From assembly GCA_030635565.1 (NCBI GenBank), contig DAOVYP010000065.1:1-8868 (forward strand): a DNA stretch of 8,868 nucleotides, written 5' to 3'. The position numbers were made by a program, and so were the translations under genes. Positions 1 to 5,269 of the stretch are shown piece after piece. The stretch's first letter is position 1. Each line of letters begins with the position of its first letter. This DNA comes from Spirochaeta sp. Lineage in GTDB: Bacteria > Spirochaetota > Spirochaetia > DSM-2461. The notes beneath the pieces are model-generated. The model was given only the letters and a program-made list of their open reading frames with translations, ran no database searches and was not told the origin of the DNA.

Positions 1-1
1 C

Positions 2-385
2 ATGGCCTACCTGATGCAGTGCTTCCACAGTAAAGAACGGGGAGGCAGTCCTTCACCGTACCGGATGCTCAAAGCGGCCTGCGTCGGCGGCGCGGACTTG
101 CTGGGCCGCTCCGATCTGGGATCCCTGGAACCCGGCAAGGCCGCCGATCTCTTCATGATTGACGCCGAGCGGCTGGAGTTGGCCGGTGCCGTTCATGATC
201 CCGCCAATCTTCTGCCCCGGGCCGCCGTCACCGGCCCGGTTGCCCTGACGATGATTAACGGCAAAGTGGTCTGGGAGGACGGTGTGCTGACAGGTGTCGA
301 TGAACGGGCGCTTTTCGAAGCCGCAGAAGGGGCCTGTGACGAATCAATACGGAATCGGGTGAGGCATTTTCGGAGAAATTCCTGA
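2..385 (+). CDS. Amidohydrolase family protein, C-terminal part (8-oxoguanine deaminase / AtzB-like)
   Basis: This is the last 127 residues of a cytosolic metal-dependent amidohydrolase; the gene begins left of the window and the ATG at base 2 is probably internal. Visible are the C-terminal strand-helix elements of the family: a helix with AACVGGADLLGR (about residues 25-36), the hallmark LGSLEPGKAADLFMID turn (about 39-54), then a VALTMINGKVVWEDG segment that returns to the small beta-sandwich. The AGAVHDPANLL stretch recalls the same position in 8-oxoguanine deaminases and hydroxydechloroatrazine ethylaminohydrolase-like enzymes, which deaminate purine or triazine rings. The metal-binding histidines lie upstream, outside the window, so the substrate cannot be decided. 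The stop is TGA. The gene converges on the nucleotidyltransferase 91 bases away, and I see no convincing terminator between them. Family assignment is firm; the 8-oxoguanine assignment is inference. Confidence 0.85.
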   Translation: MAYLMQCFHSKERGGSPSPYRMLKAACVGGADLLGRSDLGSLEPGKAADLFMIDAERLELAGAVHDPANLLPRAAVTGPVALTMINGKVVWEDGVLTGVDERALFEAAEGACDESIRNRVRHFRRNS

Positions 386-476
386 GACGGCAGGTTTATA
401 ATGACCACCTGGTGGCGGGGGAGGGAACCTTCTTTAATATTGCAATTTCCGGCCTCGACCTGATGGACAGGGGTTG

Positions 477-935
477 TTATTCAGCGAGGTTATCTTCGAG
501 GAATTCCGCATCGGCAAGATCTCTATATCTGGCAGACGCTTTTTTATTCCGGAGTAGATCCTGCCTGGAGATGATGGATAGTTCCATTCCTTCCACCATC
601 ACAGTCTCCCTTCTTGGGTAGCACTCCTCAAATTGAATTCCGGACGCCTGGTTAATGATATCTATTTGAATTGGTGAACGGCCCATTCGAAATACATTGC
701 CTGATTCCTGAAACACACTGTTTTCAACGGTCGGCGCTCCGAATTCCGATAGCGCCCCTTGTAATTTATTAACGTTCTCTTCATCGATGGCGAACAGGAA
801 TTCGATATCCTTAGTCGCCCGGGGATTCCCGTAGATTCCGACGGCCCAGCCTCCTACGAGCAAATATTGCACATTATGACTGTTTAAACACCGTATGAAT
901 TCTTTGAAGTCGTCCGGTAGTTGCCTCTTCTCCAT
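477..935 (-). CDS. MNT-type nucleotidyltransferase (DUF6036-like), putative module partner
   Basis: This 152-residue protein has the minimal nucleotidyltransferase fold. After a short helix comes YLLVGGWAVGIYG (24-36), the GG motif that binds the nucleotide, then PRATKDIEFL (38-47), where the family normally has a D-x-D metal pair; here it is D43 and E45. The third acidic residue is probably D92 in PIQIDII. The C-terminal segment SRQDLLRNKKASARYRDLADAEFL (about 124-147) matches the K...R...KDLAD ending of this family. Such proteins transfer NMP or poly-nucleotides to RNA or protein targets, and relatives occur as toxins or antitoxins (AbiEii, MenA, MntA). The start ATG has a GGGAG Shine-Dalgarno 7 bases upstream, inside the preceding 65-residue gene, which it overlaps by 62 bases. 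The region is AT-richer than the flanking genes, hinting at transfer. Target and toxicity are unknown. Confidence 0.85.
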   Translation of the reverse strand: MEKRQLPDDFKEFIRCLNSHNVQYLLVGGWAVGIYGNPRATKDIEFLFAIDEENVNKLQGALSEFGAPTVENSVFQESGNVFRMGRSPIQIDIINQASGIQFEECYPRRETVMVEGMELSIISRQDLLRNKKASARYRDLADAEFLEDNLAE

Positions 936-1071
936 AGAAACACTCCCGCAGGTAAGTGATGGTTTCCAGTCGTTCTTTTATGGGTGCTTTTGACCAGTAA
1001 TCGCGTTCGTTCCGGTCCATTTCTTCCGCTTTTCCGACGACTATTCGTGTTCTGTCCATTCTTTCATTCAT
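874..1071 (-). CDS. Small conserved protein preceding a nucleotidyltransferase
   Basis: A 65-residue basic/acidic helical protein with no named function. It shows a pattern I associate with small genes placed directly before MNT nucleotidyltransferases: a YW pair (25-26) in an E/R-rich helix, P-x-x-E-R-L (30-35), a helix TITYLRECFYG (37-47), then E-A-T-T-G-R-L-Q-R (49-57), followed by a short tail. The coding frame continues 62 bases into the nucleotidyltransferase, so the two are translated from overlapping frames and must be co-expressed. Start choice: the first ATG (1071) has AAGG about 9 bases upstream; an alternative ATG is at 1059, four codons later. By position it could be an antitoxin or accessory partner, but that is inference from gene order only. 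There is no signal peptide or membrane segment. Confidence 0.75.
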   Translation of the reverse strand: MNERMDRTRIVVGKAEEMDRNERDYWSKAPIKERLETITYLRECFYGEEATTGRLQRIHTVFKQS

Positions 1072-1122
1072 TTATTGAGCCTTACCCTCGATGTGATTTT
1101 TCAATCGCGTAACCATACTTCA

Positions 1123-1150
1123 ATAGTACCATTTTCTCAGTAACATGAAA
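1123..1150 (-). promoter_or_regulatory. Candidate promoter of the small protein-nucleotidyltransferase pair
   Basis: Read on the minus strand, TTTCAT (1150-1145), a 16-base spacer and TGG-TACTAT (hexamer 1128-1123) make an extended -10 type sigma-70 promoter. Transcription would start near 1116, giving a leader of about 45 bases before the ATG at 1071. Found by eye; moderate match only. Confidence 0.35.
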
Positions 1151-1250
1151 CTACGGATACAAGAAAACTTTGTGGCTTGGCTGTATCAATGAATATCGGG
1201 ACAAGGAAACCCTCAGGCGGTCCTGTCGACCTCGGGGATCTGGATCAGCT

Positions 1251-1281
1251 TTGAAACACTGGTTGAGAATACGGCTATACT
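1251..1281 (+). promoter_or_regulatory. Candidate promoter giving a leaderless SDR mRNA
   Basis: TTGAAA (1251-1256), a long 19-base spacer and TATACT (1276-1281). The start codon A is at 1289, just 7 bases after the -10 hexamer, which is where transcription would normally begin. No purine-rich Shine-Dalgarno sequence precedes the ATG (ACTGGCTACC), so translation from a leaderless or near-leaderless transcript is the simplest reading. Confidence 0.4.
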
Positions 1282-1288
1282 GGCTACC

Positions 1289-2206
1289 ATGAATTCAAAC
1301 CCAACGATTACCGTCGCCGTCACCGGCGCCTCAGGGCTGCTGGGGCGCCCTCTTCTCGCCCTGCTCGCAGATTCCCGCTATCGGGTAAGGGGCGCCGCCT
1401 GGAGCCGGGCCGGCGGCGGTCTCGACCGAATCGACATCACCGATCCGGCCGCCGTGGATGCCTGGCTGGATGAGGTAAAGCCGGATGTCCTGGTCCACCT
1501 GGCTGCCGAGCGGCGGCCGGACGTTTATGCCGAGGACCCTGAAACCGCGGACCGGCTGAATATCGATGCCACCGAAGCTCTGGCAACAAGCTGTGCGGCG
1601 CGAGAGGTCAACCTGATTTTCCTGTCCACCAACTATGTGTTCGACGGGACTTCGTCCCCGTACCTGCCGGACGACGCAACAAACCCGTTGAACGACTACG
1701 GCTGGGGGAAACTCGCCGGGGAACACGCTGTCACCGGCGCATCCGGCAGGCACAGGGTTCTGCGTGTGCCCATGTTCCACGGGCCTTCGGAAAGCCTTGA
1801 GGAATCCTCGGTTACTGTGCTGGCCAGGGCCTTTCTTGACTCCGACGGGCCTGTGCCCCTGGATGTTCGGCAGACCCGCTACCCGGCTTATGCGCCGGAT
1901 CTGGCCGTGGTCATTGTCGGACTTCTGCCCGGCCTGGCCGGAGGTTCACTGCCAGGTCCCATACTCCACTTCAGTCCCGATGAACCCTTCACCAAGAGGG
2001 ATATGGGGGAAATCATAGCGCCTCTGGTGGGGGCGGAATCGGCGAGGGCTGTGGCCGATGAAAGGCCGCCCAGCGGGGCGGCGAGGCCGGAGAAGGTTAA
2101 ACTGGCCTGCCCGAACCTTGAGGCCATGGGCCTGATGAAGATTACGCCGTTCCGGGAAGCGATCCGGATGAGCCTGGAATCGATTCGGGAGGCCGGGGGA
2201 CTATAG
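1289..2206 (+). CDS. NAD(P)-binding SDR protein of the MAT2B/RmlD type
   Basis: An extended short-chain dehydrogenase/reductase of 305 residues, the usual full length. The Rossmann glycine motif TGASGLLG is at 12-19. The stretch LVHLAAERRPDVYAEDPETA (68-87) closely recalls human MAT2B (the beta regulatory subunit of methionine adenosyltransferase II), as do YVFDGT (116-121) and the catalytic pair Y137/K141 in YGWGK. The C-terminal half also fits, with LEESSVTV and a late KVKLACPNLEAMGL segment. RmlD, which reduces dTDP-4-dehydrorhamnose, is the bacterial relative with the same fold. So the protein should bind NAD(P)H and may act as a sugar-nucleotide reductase or a regulatory subunit; the sequence cannot separate these. 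No sugar-nucleotide or metK gene lies nearby. It stands alone with its own promoter. G+C is markedly high here (42 of 60 bases at 1501-1560). Confidence 0.85.
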   Translation: MNSNPTITVAVTGASGLLGRPLLALLADSRYRVRGAAWSRAGGGLDRIDITDPAAVDAWLDEVKPDVLVHLAAERRPDVYAEDPETADRLNIDATEALATSCAAREVNLIFLSTNYVFDGTSSPYLPDDATNPLNDYGWGKLAGEHAVTGASGRHRVLRVPMFHGPSESLEESSVTVLARAFLDSDGPVPLDVRQTRYPAYAPDLAVVIVGLLPGLAGGSLPGPILHFSPDEPFTKRDMGEIIAPLVGAESARAVADERPPSGAARPEKVKLACPNLEAMGLMKITPFREAIRMSLESIREAGGL

Positions 2207-2401
2207 CTCCGATTCAGGCAATTGTATACCGGAATTACAAATAAGGAAGCCGATATTTCCGATACCTGGCGTACGACGGTTTTCACGGCCGAAGGCGCAT
2301 CGAGACTGGATAATCCGGGTTCATATTTCCAGGTGGAATTCCACGAGGTTATATCTGGAACTGTGAGCTTATGGCCGGGTCGGCATATACTCATATCATG
2401 A
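2207..2401 (+). other. Intergenic open frame in phase with the SDR gene, ending on the MOSC start
   Basis: After the SDR stop (TAG, 2204-2206) the same frame stays open for 64 codons and closes with a TGA at 2399-2401 that overlaps the MOSC ATG as ATGA. The translation (for example DISDTWRTTVFTAEGASRL) looks protein-like in composition, but I do not recognise it. No ATG or GTG starts it near the beginning; the earliest plausible start is a TTG at 2222, without a Shine-Dalgarno. It could be a small coupled gene, a decayed gene tail, or chance. I do not call it a gene. Confidence 0.25.
2386..2391 (+). promoter_or_regulatory. TATACT -10 element, leaderless-type start of the MOSC gene
   Basis: TATACT ends at 2391 and the ATG begins at 2398, only 6 bases later. 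No Shine-Dalgarno lies between (CATATC) and no good -35 is visible 16-18 bases upstream. The arrangement repeats that of the SDR gene and supports choosing 2398 over an ATG at 2371, which would place this element inside the coding region. Confidence 0.4.
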
Positions 2402-3081
2402 CATCAACCACTATCAGCGCCGTCATGATCGGTAAGGTAACTGACCTCGGAAACAATCGCAGCGCCATTCGGAAGTCCCCGGTAGACGGTCCTGTTGCCA
2501 TCGATTCATTCGGCCCGGTGGGGGACGAGCACTCCGACCCGAACCACGGCGGTGTTGAAAAGGCTGTGCTTCACTACGCTTTCGACCACTACGAGTCTTT
2601 CGGCAGGGAGTTCCCCAAGGCCGTCGAACATCTGAAGAAACCCGGGGCTTTCGGGGAGAATCTGAGCAGCTCAGGGATTACCGAAGATAATATCCGTATC
2701 GGAGATATCTACCGCATCGGCGGAACTCTGCTCCAGGTGGCCCAGCCCCGGCAGCCCTGCTGGAAATTGGGCTGGCTTGCACAGGCGTCGCGAATTCCCC
2801 ACCGCATGCAGGATACCGGCTGGACAGGCTGGTATTACCGTGTCCTCCGGGAGGGAACCATTGAAGCCGGAAACGAGATGATACTGGAAGAGCGAATCAA
2901 CGAAAAATGGCCTGTGTCCCGCCTCGCAATCGGAATTTATGCAGCACCCCTGGATCGCGTTTTTCTCGAAGAGGTGCTGAAGATTGAGAAGCTGGGAAGT
3001 GAATGGAGGCGTGTGGCAGAGCGACGCCTGGAAACCGGTGTCATCGAACCCTGGACCGGCCGACTTGAACTGAAGGGATAA
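2398..3081 (+). CDS. YiiM-type MOSC domain protein
   Basis: A 227-residue soluble protein very like E. coli YiiM (about 224 residues), a MOSC-domain protein that binds molybdenum cofactor and takes part in reducing N-hydroxylated bases such as 6-N-hydroxylaminopurine. The signature runs through GDEHSDPNHGG (about 42-52), the HY-x-x-x-HY helix, GAFGENLSSSGITEDNIRIGD (about 83-103), and VAQPRQPCWKL (114-124), in which C121 is the conserved MOSC cysteine expected to ligate molybdenum. The C-terminal segment with WRRVAERRLETG corresponds to the YiiM-specific extension. ATG 2398 is chosen because the family begins shortly before the AVMIGKV strand and because the -10 element sits 6 bases upstream; an ATG at 2371 would add nine unlikely residues. 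The gene ends 25 bases from the convergent MFS gene. Molybdenum-cofactor supply genes are not in the window. Confidence 0.9.
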   Translation: MTSTTISAVMIGKVTDLGNNRSAIRKSPVDGPVAIDSFGPVGDEHSDPNHGGVEKAVLHYAFDHYESFGREFPKAVEHLKKPGAFGENLSSSGITEDNIRIGDIYRIGGTLLQVAQPRQPCWKLGWLAQASRIPHRMQDTGWTGWYYRVLREGTIEAGNEMILEERINEKWPVSRLAIGIYAAPLDRVFLEEVLKIEKLGSEWRRVAERRLETGVIEPWTGRLELKG

Positions 3082-3106
3082 CTGCCGGGTGGCGGGGCGC
3101 AAGAGG

Positions 3107-4348
3107 TCAATTGGATGATTCATCCTTTTTATCAATGGGACAGACCAGTCTGTGAATGTACCGTGATCCGAGTGCCGGGAAGATGCCGGCGGTGATGAAA
3201 AGCGGGAGAAATCCTGTTGCTGAAACCAGAGCACCGGCTATCAGGGGAAGCAAGGCAACTGTTATGTTCGAGGTACCGACAATGCCGGTGTAGATCGCCC
3301 GGGATTCATCGGTTGAAATTTCAACCAGGACAGCCTCGGCGGTGACTTTCTGCGCGCTGATGACGGTTCCAGAAAAGAAGAACACGATCAGGTAGGCCGG
3401 GACCGGAAGATAGGAGCCGAACAGGAATGCCAGTATCGGAAGCACGGCACTGATTCCTGAGAGTATGTAGAGTATTCCCTTGAAGCCGTAAGTGCGGGTC
3501 AGGCGCTTCCAGATGAAACTCGAAATGATGACTCCGCTGATTTGTACAAGCAGCAGATTTCCGACGAGCTGTACATCCAGTGAATATCGAAATTTTGCGA
3601 ATGCGATGTAGAACGGAAGGAGTACCGTACCAACACTCAACAGGTTCGACACGATGATGTAATTCTTCAGATTTGCATCGTTTTTTATCAGTCCGGGTAT
3701 CGACGACAGGGTGGTAATGAACGATTGCGGTTTACCGGATTTTGGCGACACAGGCTCTTTCAGACGATAGAAACCACCGGATGCAAGGAGGAGAGCCCCG
3801 GCCGCGGAAAGGTACAGGATGAAATAATTCACGGGATATCCGAAATGCCCCAGTATGACGCGAACAATCACTGCCGATATGAGAATGCCCAGACTCGCTA
3901 TGATCTGTTTATTCAGGAAGAGTGATCTTCTGATTTCAGGAGTGAAACTTTTTCCAATGATGTCCACATAAGCGACCCCCGCGAAAGCTCCGCTGGCGGT
4001 AAATAAGAGCAGTTCGGCAAAAATCAATGTCAACGATACGGCGAGTGAGAATTTCGATATGTTCATGATGGTGAAGGCAATCAACATAAGAGCCAGGATG
4101 CGAAAATTGATGCCCAGGATGAGGTACGGTTTTTTTACGGGACGGGAATGGAGAAATCCCGCAAAGAGGAGTTTGGAAATCAAAGGAATGCCGATCATGA
4201 TTGTCGTCATGATTCCGATATGAAATTCATTTCCGCCGATCTGTATGATCATGGCCGGCAGGACTGTGTTTATCTCAATAAATGTCGCGGTGATTGATAA
4301 AAGTATGGCATGCCACAGGAACGCCATATAGTTCATATCTTTTTTCAT
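3107..4348 (-). CDS. MFS transporter, 12 predicted membrane helices, substrate unknown
   Basis: A 413-residue inner-membrane protein of major facilitator superfamily type and normal length. About twelve hydrophobic segments can be picked out (near 10-35, 43-66, 75-95, 100-123, 147-166, 173-192, 229-250, 260-280, 290-310, 315-333, 353-373 and 378-395), with the usual soluble loop between helices 6 and 7 (about 194-228, lysine- and proline-containing). The short basic loop HSRPVKKPY (67-75) sits where MFS motif A falls, between helices 2 and 3, but it lacks the full G-x-x-x-D-R pattern; a similar basic loop KRLTRTYGFKG follows helix 8. The start ATG has a GAGGA Shine-Dalgarno 6 bases upstream. 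DUF5320 is upstream on the same strand, separated by a hairpin and by a separate TATAAT, so this gene probably has its own promoter. I cannot name a substrate. Confidence 0.85.
   Translation of the reverse strand: MKKDMNYMAFLWHAILLSITATFIEINTVLPAMIIQIGGNEFHIGIMTTIMIGIPLISKLLFAGFLHSRPVKKPYLILGINFRILALMLIAFTIMNISKFSLAVSLTLIFAELLLFTASGAFAGVAYVDIIGKSFTPEIRRSLFLNKQIIASLGILISAVIVRVILGHFGYPVNYFILYLSAAGALLLASGGFYRLKEPVSPKSGKPQSFITTLSSIPGLIKNDANLKNYIIVSNLLSVGTVLLPFYIAFAKFRYSLDVQLVGNLLLVQISGVIISSFIWKRLTRTYGFKGILYILSGISAVLPILAFLFGSYLPVPAYLIVFFFSGTVISAQKVTAEAVLVEISTDESRAIYTGIVGTSNITVALLPLIAGALVSATGFLPLFITAGIFPALGSRYIHRLVCPIDKKDESSN
3113..3130 (+). terminator. Weak intrinsic terminator candidate after the MOSC gene
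   Basis: GGATG (3113-3117), loop ATT, CATCC (3121-3125), then five T on the plus strand. The stem is only 5 bp, so termination would be weak. It lies 31 bases after the MOSC stop and inside the last codons of the convergent MFS gene, where it encodes DESSN. Confidence 0.3.
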
Positions 4349-4370
4349 TACGATTCCTCAGGATGATCTG

Positions 4371-4390
4371 CGGCGTTTAGCGGCGATTAG
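4371..4390 (-). repeat. Tandem 10-base repeat at the MFS transcription start
   Basis: Two adjoining decamers, CGGCGTTTAG and CGGCGATTAG on the plus strand, differ at one base. They lie just downstream of the TATAAT of the MFS promoter, across the expected transcription start near 4388. A 10-base period places both copies on one face of the helix, so this may be an operator with two half-sites in direct orientation. Confidence 0.4.
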
Positions 4391-4395
4391 CCCTA

Positions 4396-4401
4396 ATTAT
4401 A
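4396..4401 (-). promoter_or_regulatory. Consensus -10 element for the MFS gene
   Basis: A perfect TATAAT on the minus strand with an A-rich tract upstream. Around the -35 position only GACAAC or CGACAA (near 4419-4425) can be found, poor matches to TTGACA, so the promoter may be weak or need an activator. The leader would be about 40 bases. Confidence 0.4.
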
Positions 4402-4451
4402 TAGTTTTTTTAAGATGTGTTGTCGGCGAAGGATGGACGATCAGGAATACA

Positions 4452-4476
4452 GGGCGGATGGACTAACCATCCACCC
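4452..4476 (-). terminator. Hairpin directly after the DUF5320 gene
   Basis: On the minus strand GGGTGGATGG, loop TTAGT and CCATCCGCCC form a 10-bp stem with one G-U pair, starting 7 bases after the DUF5320 stop codon. No T-tract follows, so it may end transcription inefficiently or protect the 3' end of a DUF5320 transcript that continues into the MFS gene. Confidence 0.5.
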
Positions 4477-4483
4477 CGGTATG

Positions 4484-4837
4484 TCAGTCTTCATCCTGAA
4501 CGGATTTGAGCTGTTCCTCGAGGGCGCTGAGATGATTTTTCATGTATGTAATCTCATTTTCGAGATAGCCCTTCTCGGTCTCTTTGGAATACGCGGCAGG
4601 AGGCATGAATCCTGGCTCTGCTTGAAAAGGCATATTACCTCCCCAGAAGCCCCGACCTTGTCCAAAACGTCCGCCGCCGAACCCGCCGCCACCAAAACCT
4701 CCGCCGAAACCGCGACCACCGCCGCCGCCATATCCTGAACTCATAACTCCCGGCTGTCCGTATCCGTTGCAGAATCCCATTCCTCGTCCCGACCTTGATC
4801 CCATTCCACGGGGGCCGGTTCTGTCTCCTCTAGGCAT
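4484..4837 (-). CDS. DUF5320 glycine-rich protein
   Basis: A 117-residue protein with the DUF5320 build. It opens with MPRGDRTGPRGMGSRSGRG and the FCNGYGQPG motif (about 22-30); other members have MPRGDGTGP...GRG-x-GYC-x-GYG-x-PG. A low-complexity block of glycine and aromatic residues follows (about 35-68), then a C-terminal helix LENEITYMKNHLSALEEQL (about 92-110) likely to form a coiled coil, another family feature. No catalytic residue, signal peptide or membrane segment is visible. The function is not established; family members sit near NifB/NifX-type iron-molybdenum cofactor proteins, Mrp/NBP35 ATPases and DUF134 genes in anaerobes, and DUF134 does occur later in this window. The Shine-Dalgarno is excellent (AGGAGG, 6 bases from the ATG), and the leader carries a hairpin whose loop can pair with it. 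Confidence 0.85.
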   Translation of the reverse strand: MPRGDRTGPRGMGSRSGRGMGFCNGYGQPGVMSSGYGGGGGRGFGGGFGGGGFGGGRFGQGRGFWGGNMPFQAEPGFMPPAAYSKETEKGYLENEITYMKNHLSALEEQLKSVQDED

Positions 4838-4879
4838 TGTAACCTCCTCAATCGATTACGATCTAAAACGAAAGCGAAA

Positions 4880-4911
4880 CCGCGTTTAAAAGGAGGACTT
4901 CACAAACGCGG
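4880..4911. repeat. Perfect 8-bp inverted repeat in the DUF5320 leader and opposite -35 region
   Basis: CCGCGTTT (4880-4887), 16 bases, AAACGCGG (4904-4911). As RNA from the DUF5320 promoter it forms a hairpin whose loop contains CCTCCT, the exact complement of the gene's Shine-Dalgarno AGGAGG (4848-4843). As DNA, its right arm overlaps the -35 of the plus-strand promoter (4899-4904), so it could also be an operator. Confidence 0.5.
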
Positions 4912-4928
4912 ATTCTCTCCTATATAAT
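4899..4928 (+). promoter_or_regulatory. Sigma-70 promoter for the cysteine-rich protein and DUF89 unit
   Basis: TTCACA (4899-4904), an 18-base spacer and a perfect TATAAT (4923-4928). Transcription would begin near 4935, giving a leader of about 134 bases before the ATG at 5069. A second, weaker TATAGT at 5043-5048 has no visible -35. The start site lies within the opposing DUF5320 promoter. Confidence 0.5.
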
Positions 4929-4930
4929 CT

Positions 4931-4959
4931 ATTGTAATGGGTATATGTGCAAAATACAA
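4931..4959 (-). promoter_or_regulatory. Sigma-70 promoter for DUF5320
   Basis: On the minus strand TTGTAT (4959-4954), a 17-base spacer and TACAAT (4936-4931). Transcription would start near 4924, inside the -10 of the opposing promoter, and give an 85-base leader. The two promoters cannot be open at the same time. Confidence 0.5.
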
Positions 4960-5068
4960 GAAGAGCAATCTCTTGTGGCTCCGGTGAAAGCGGGGAGTAT
5001 CGCAAAGGATCTAATATCAAACGCATGATCAAAAAATTCTGTTATAGTCGATATATGGAACAACGGAT
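4935..5068 (+). other. Long 5' leader of the cysteine-rich gene
   Basis: This stretch has two neighbouring small hairpins: AAGAG-CAAT-CTCTT (4960-4973) and a CTCCG...CGGGGAG pairing (about 4979-4997). No run of T follows, and I could not match it to a known riboswitch class. Only GGA (5057-5059) and a weak ACGGA precede the start codon. Confidence 0.25.
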
Positions 5069-5269
5069 ATGAAAGAAGCGGTATGTCGGTGGTTCCCTGT
5101 CTGTCCGATGAATTACTATCATGCGCAGGGGGAATTGACCGACGAGCAGATTTTCCCGTATTGCAAAGGGGATTGGTTTGCGTGTGAGCGATATAAAATG
5201 GAAGAGAATGGGATTTCCCACCCCGATAATATGCTGCCTGATGGATCTATAGATGAAAGTTTATCTTGA
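5069..5269 (+). CDS. Small four-cysteine protein, function unknown
   Basis: A 66-residue soluble protein with four cysteines spaced C6-x5-C12-x19-C32-x6-C39, suggesting a metal or iron-sulfur site. The motifs CRWFPVCPM (6-14), YCKGDWFACERY-MEE (31-46) and HPDNMLPDGSIDESL (51-65) match a small-protein family I recall from anaerobic bacteria and archaea; its members are called hypothetical or sometimes labelled after a neighbouring uracil-DNA glycosylase, and no activity is established to my knowledge. The protein is complete, since the conserved LPDGSID tail is present. Its Shine-Dalgarno is poor. Its last 17 bases overlap the DUF89 start in another frame, so the two are translationally coupled, linking its role to that phosphatase. 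The start is the only in-frame ATG before the first cysteine. Confidence 0.75.
   Translation: MKEAVCRWFPVCPMNYYHAQGELTDEQIFPYCKGDWFACERYKMEENGISHPDNMLPDGSIDESLS

Noticed and set aside
386..476. Terminator between the convergent amidohydrolase and nucleotidyltransferase genes
   Set aside because: Only 4-bp stems (CCAC-CTG-GTGG; CCTG-N5-CAGG) without T-runs were found.
1331..1780. 149-codon minus-strand open frame inside the SDR gene
   Set aside because: Shadow of a GC-rich coding frame; the plus-strand translation carries all SDR motifs.
1888..2394. 168-codon minus-strand open frame across the SDR end and the gap
   Set aside because: Mostly antisense to the SDR C-terminus; no family motif or Shine-Dalgarno seen.
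2371..2397. ATG at 2371 as start of the MOSC gene
   Set aside because: It adds nine residues not expected for YiiM proteins and puts the TATACT element inside the gene; ATG 2398 fits better.
2671..3234. 187-codon minus-strand open frame opposite the MOSC gene
   Set aside because: It lies antisense to the well-conserved MOSC protein and to the MFS tail; its translation shows no recognisable motif and no ribosome site.
4975..5012. Resemblance to cobalamin or cyclic-di-GMP riboswitch cores (CCGGTGAAAG, CGGGGAGT, CGCAAAGG)
   Set aside because: The fragments are out of order for cyclic-di-GMP RNAs, and the conserved GCCACTG box of cobalamin RNAs is missing.
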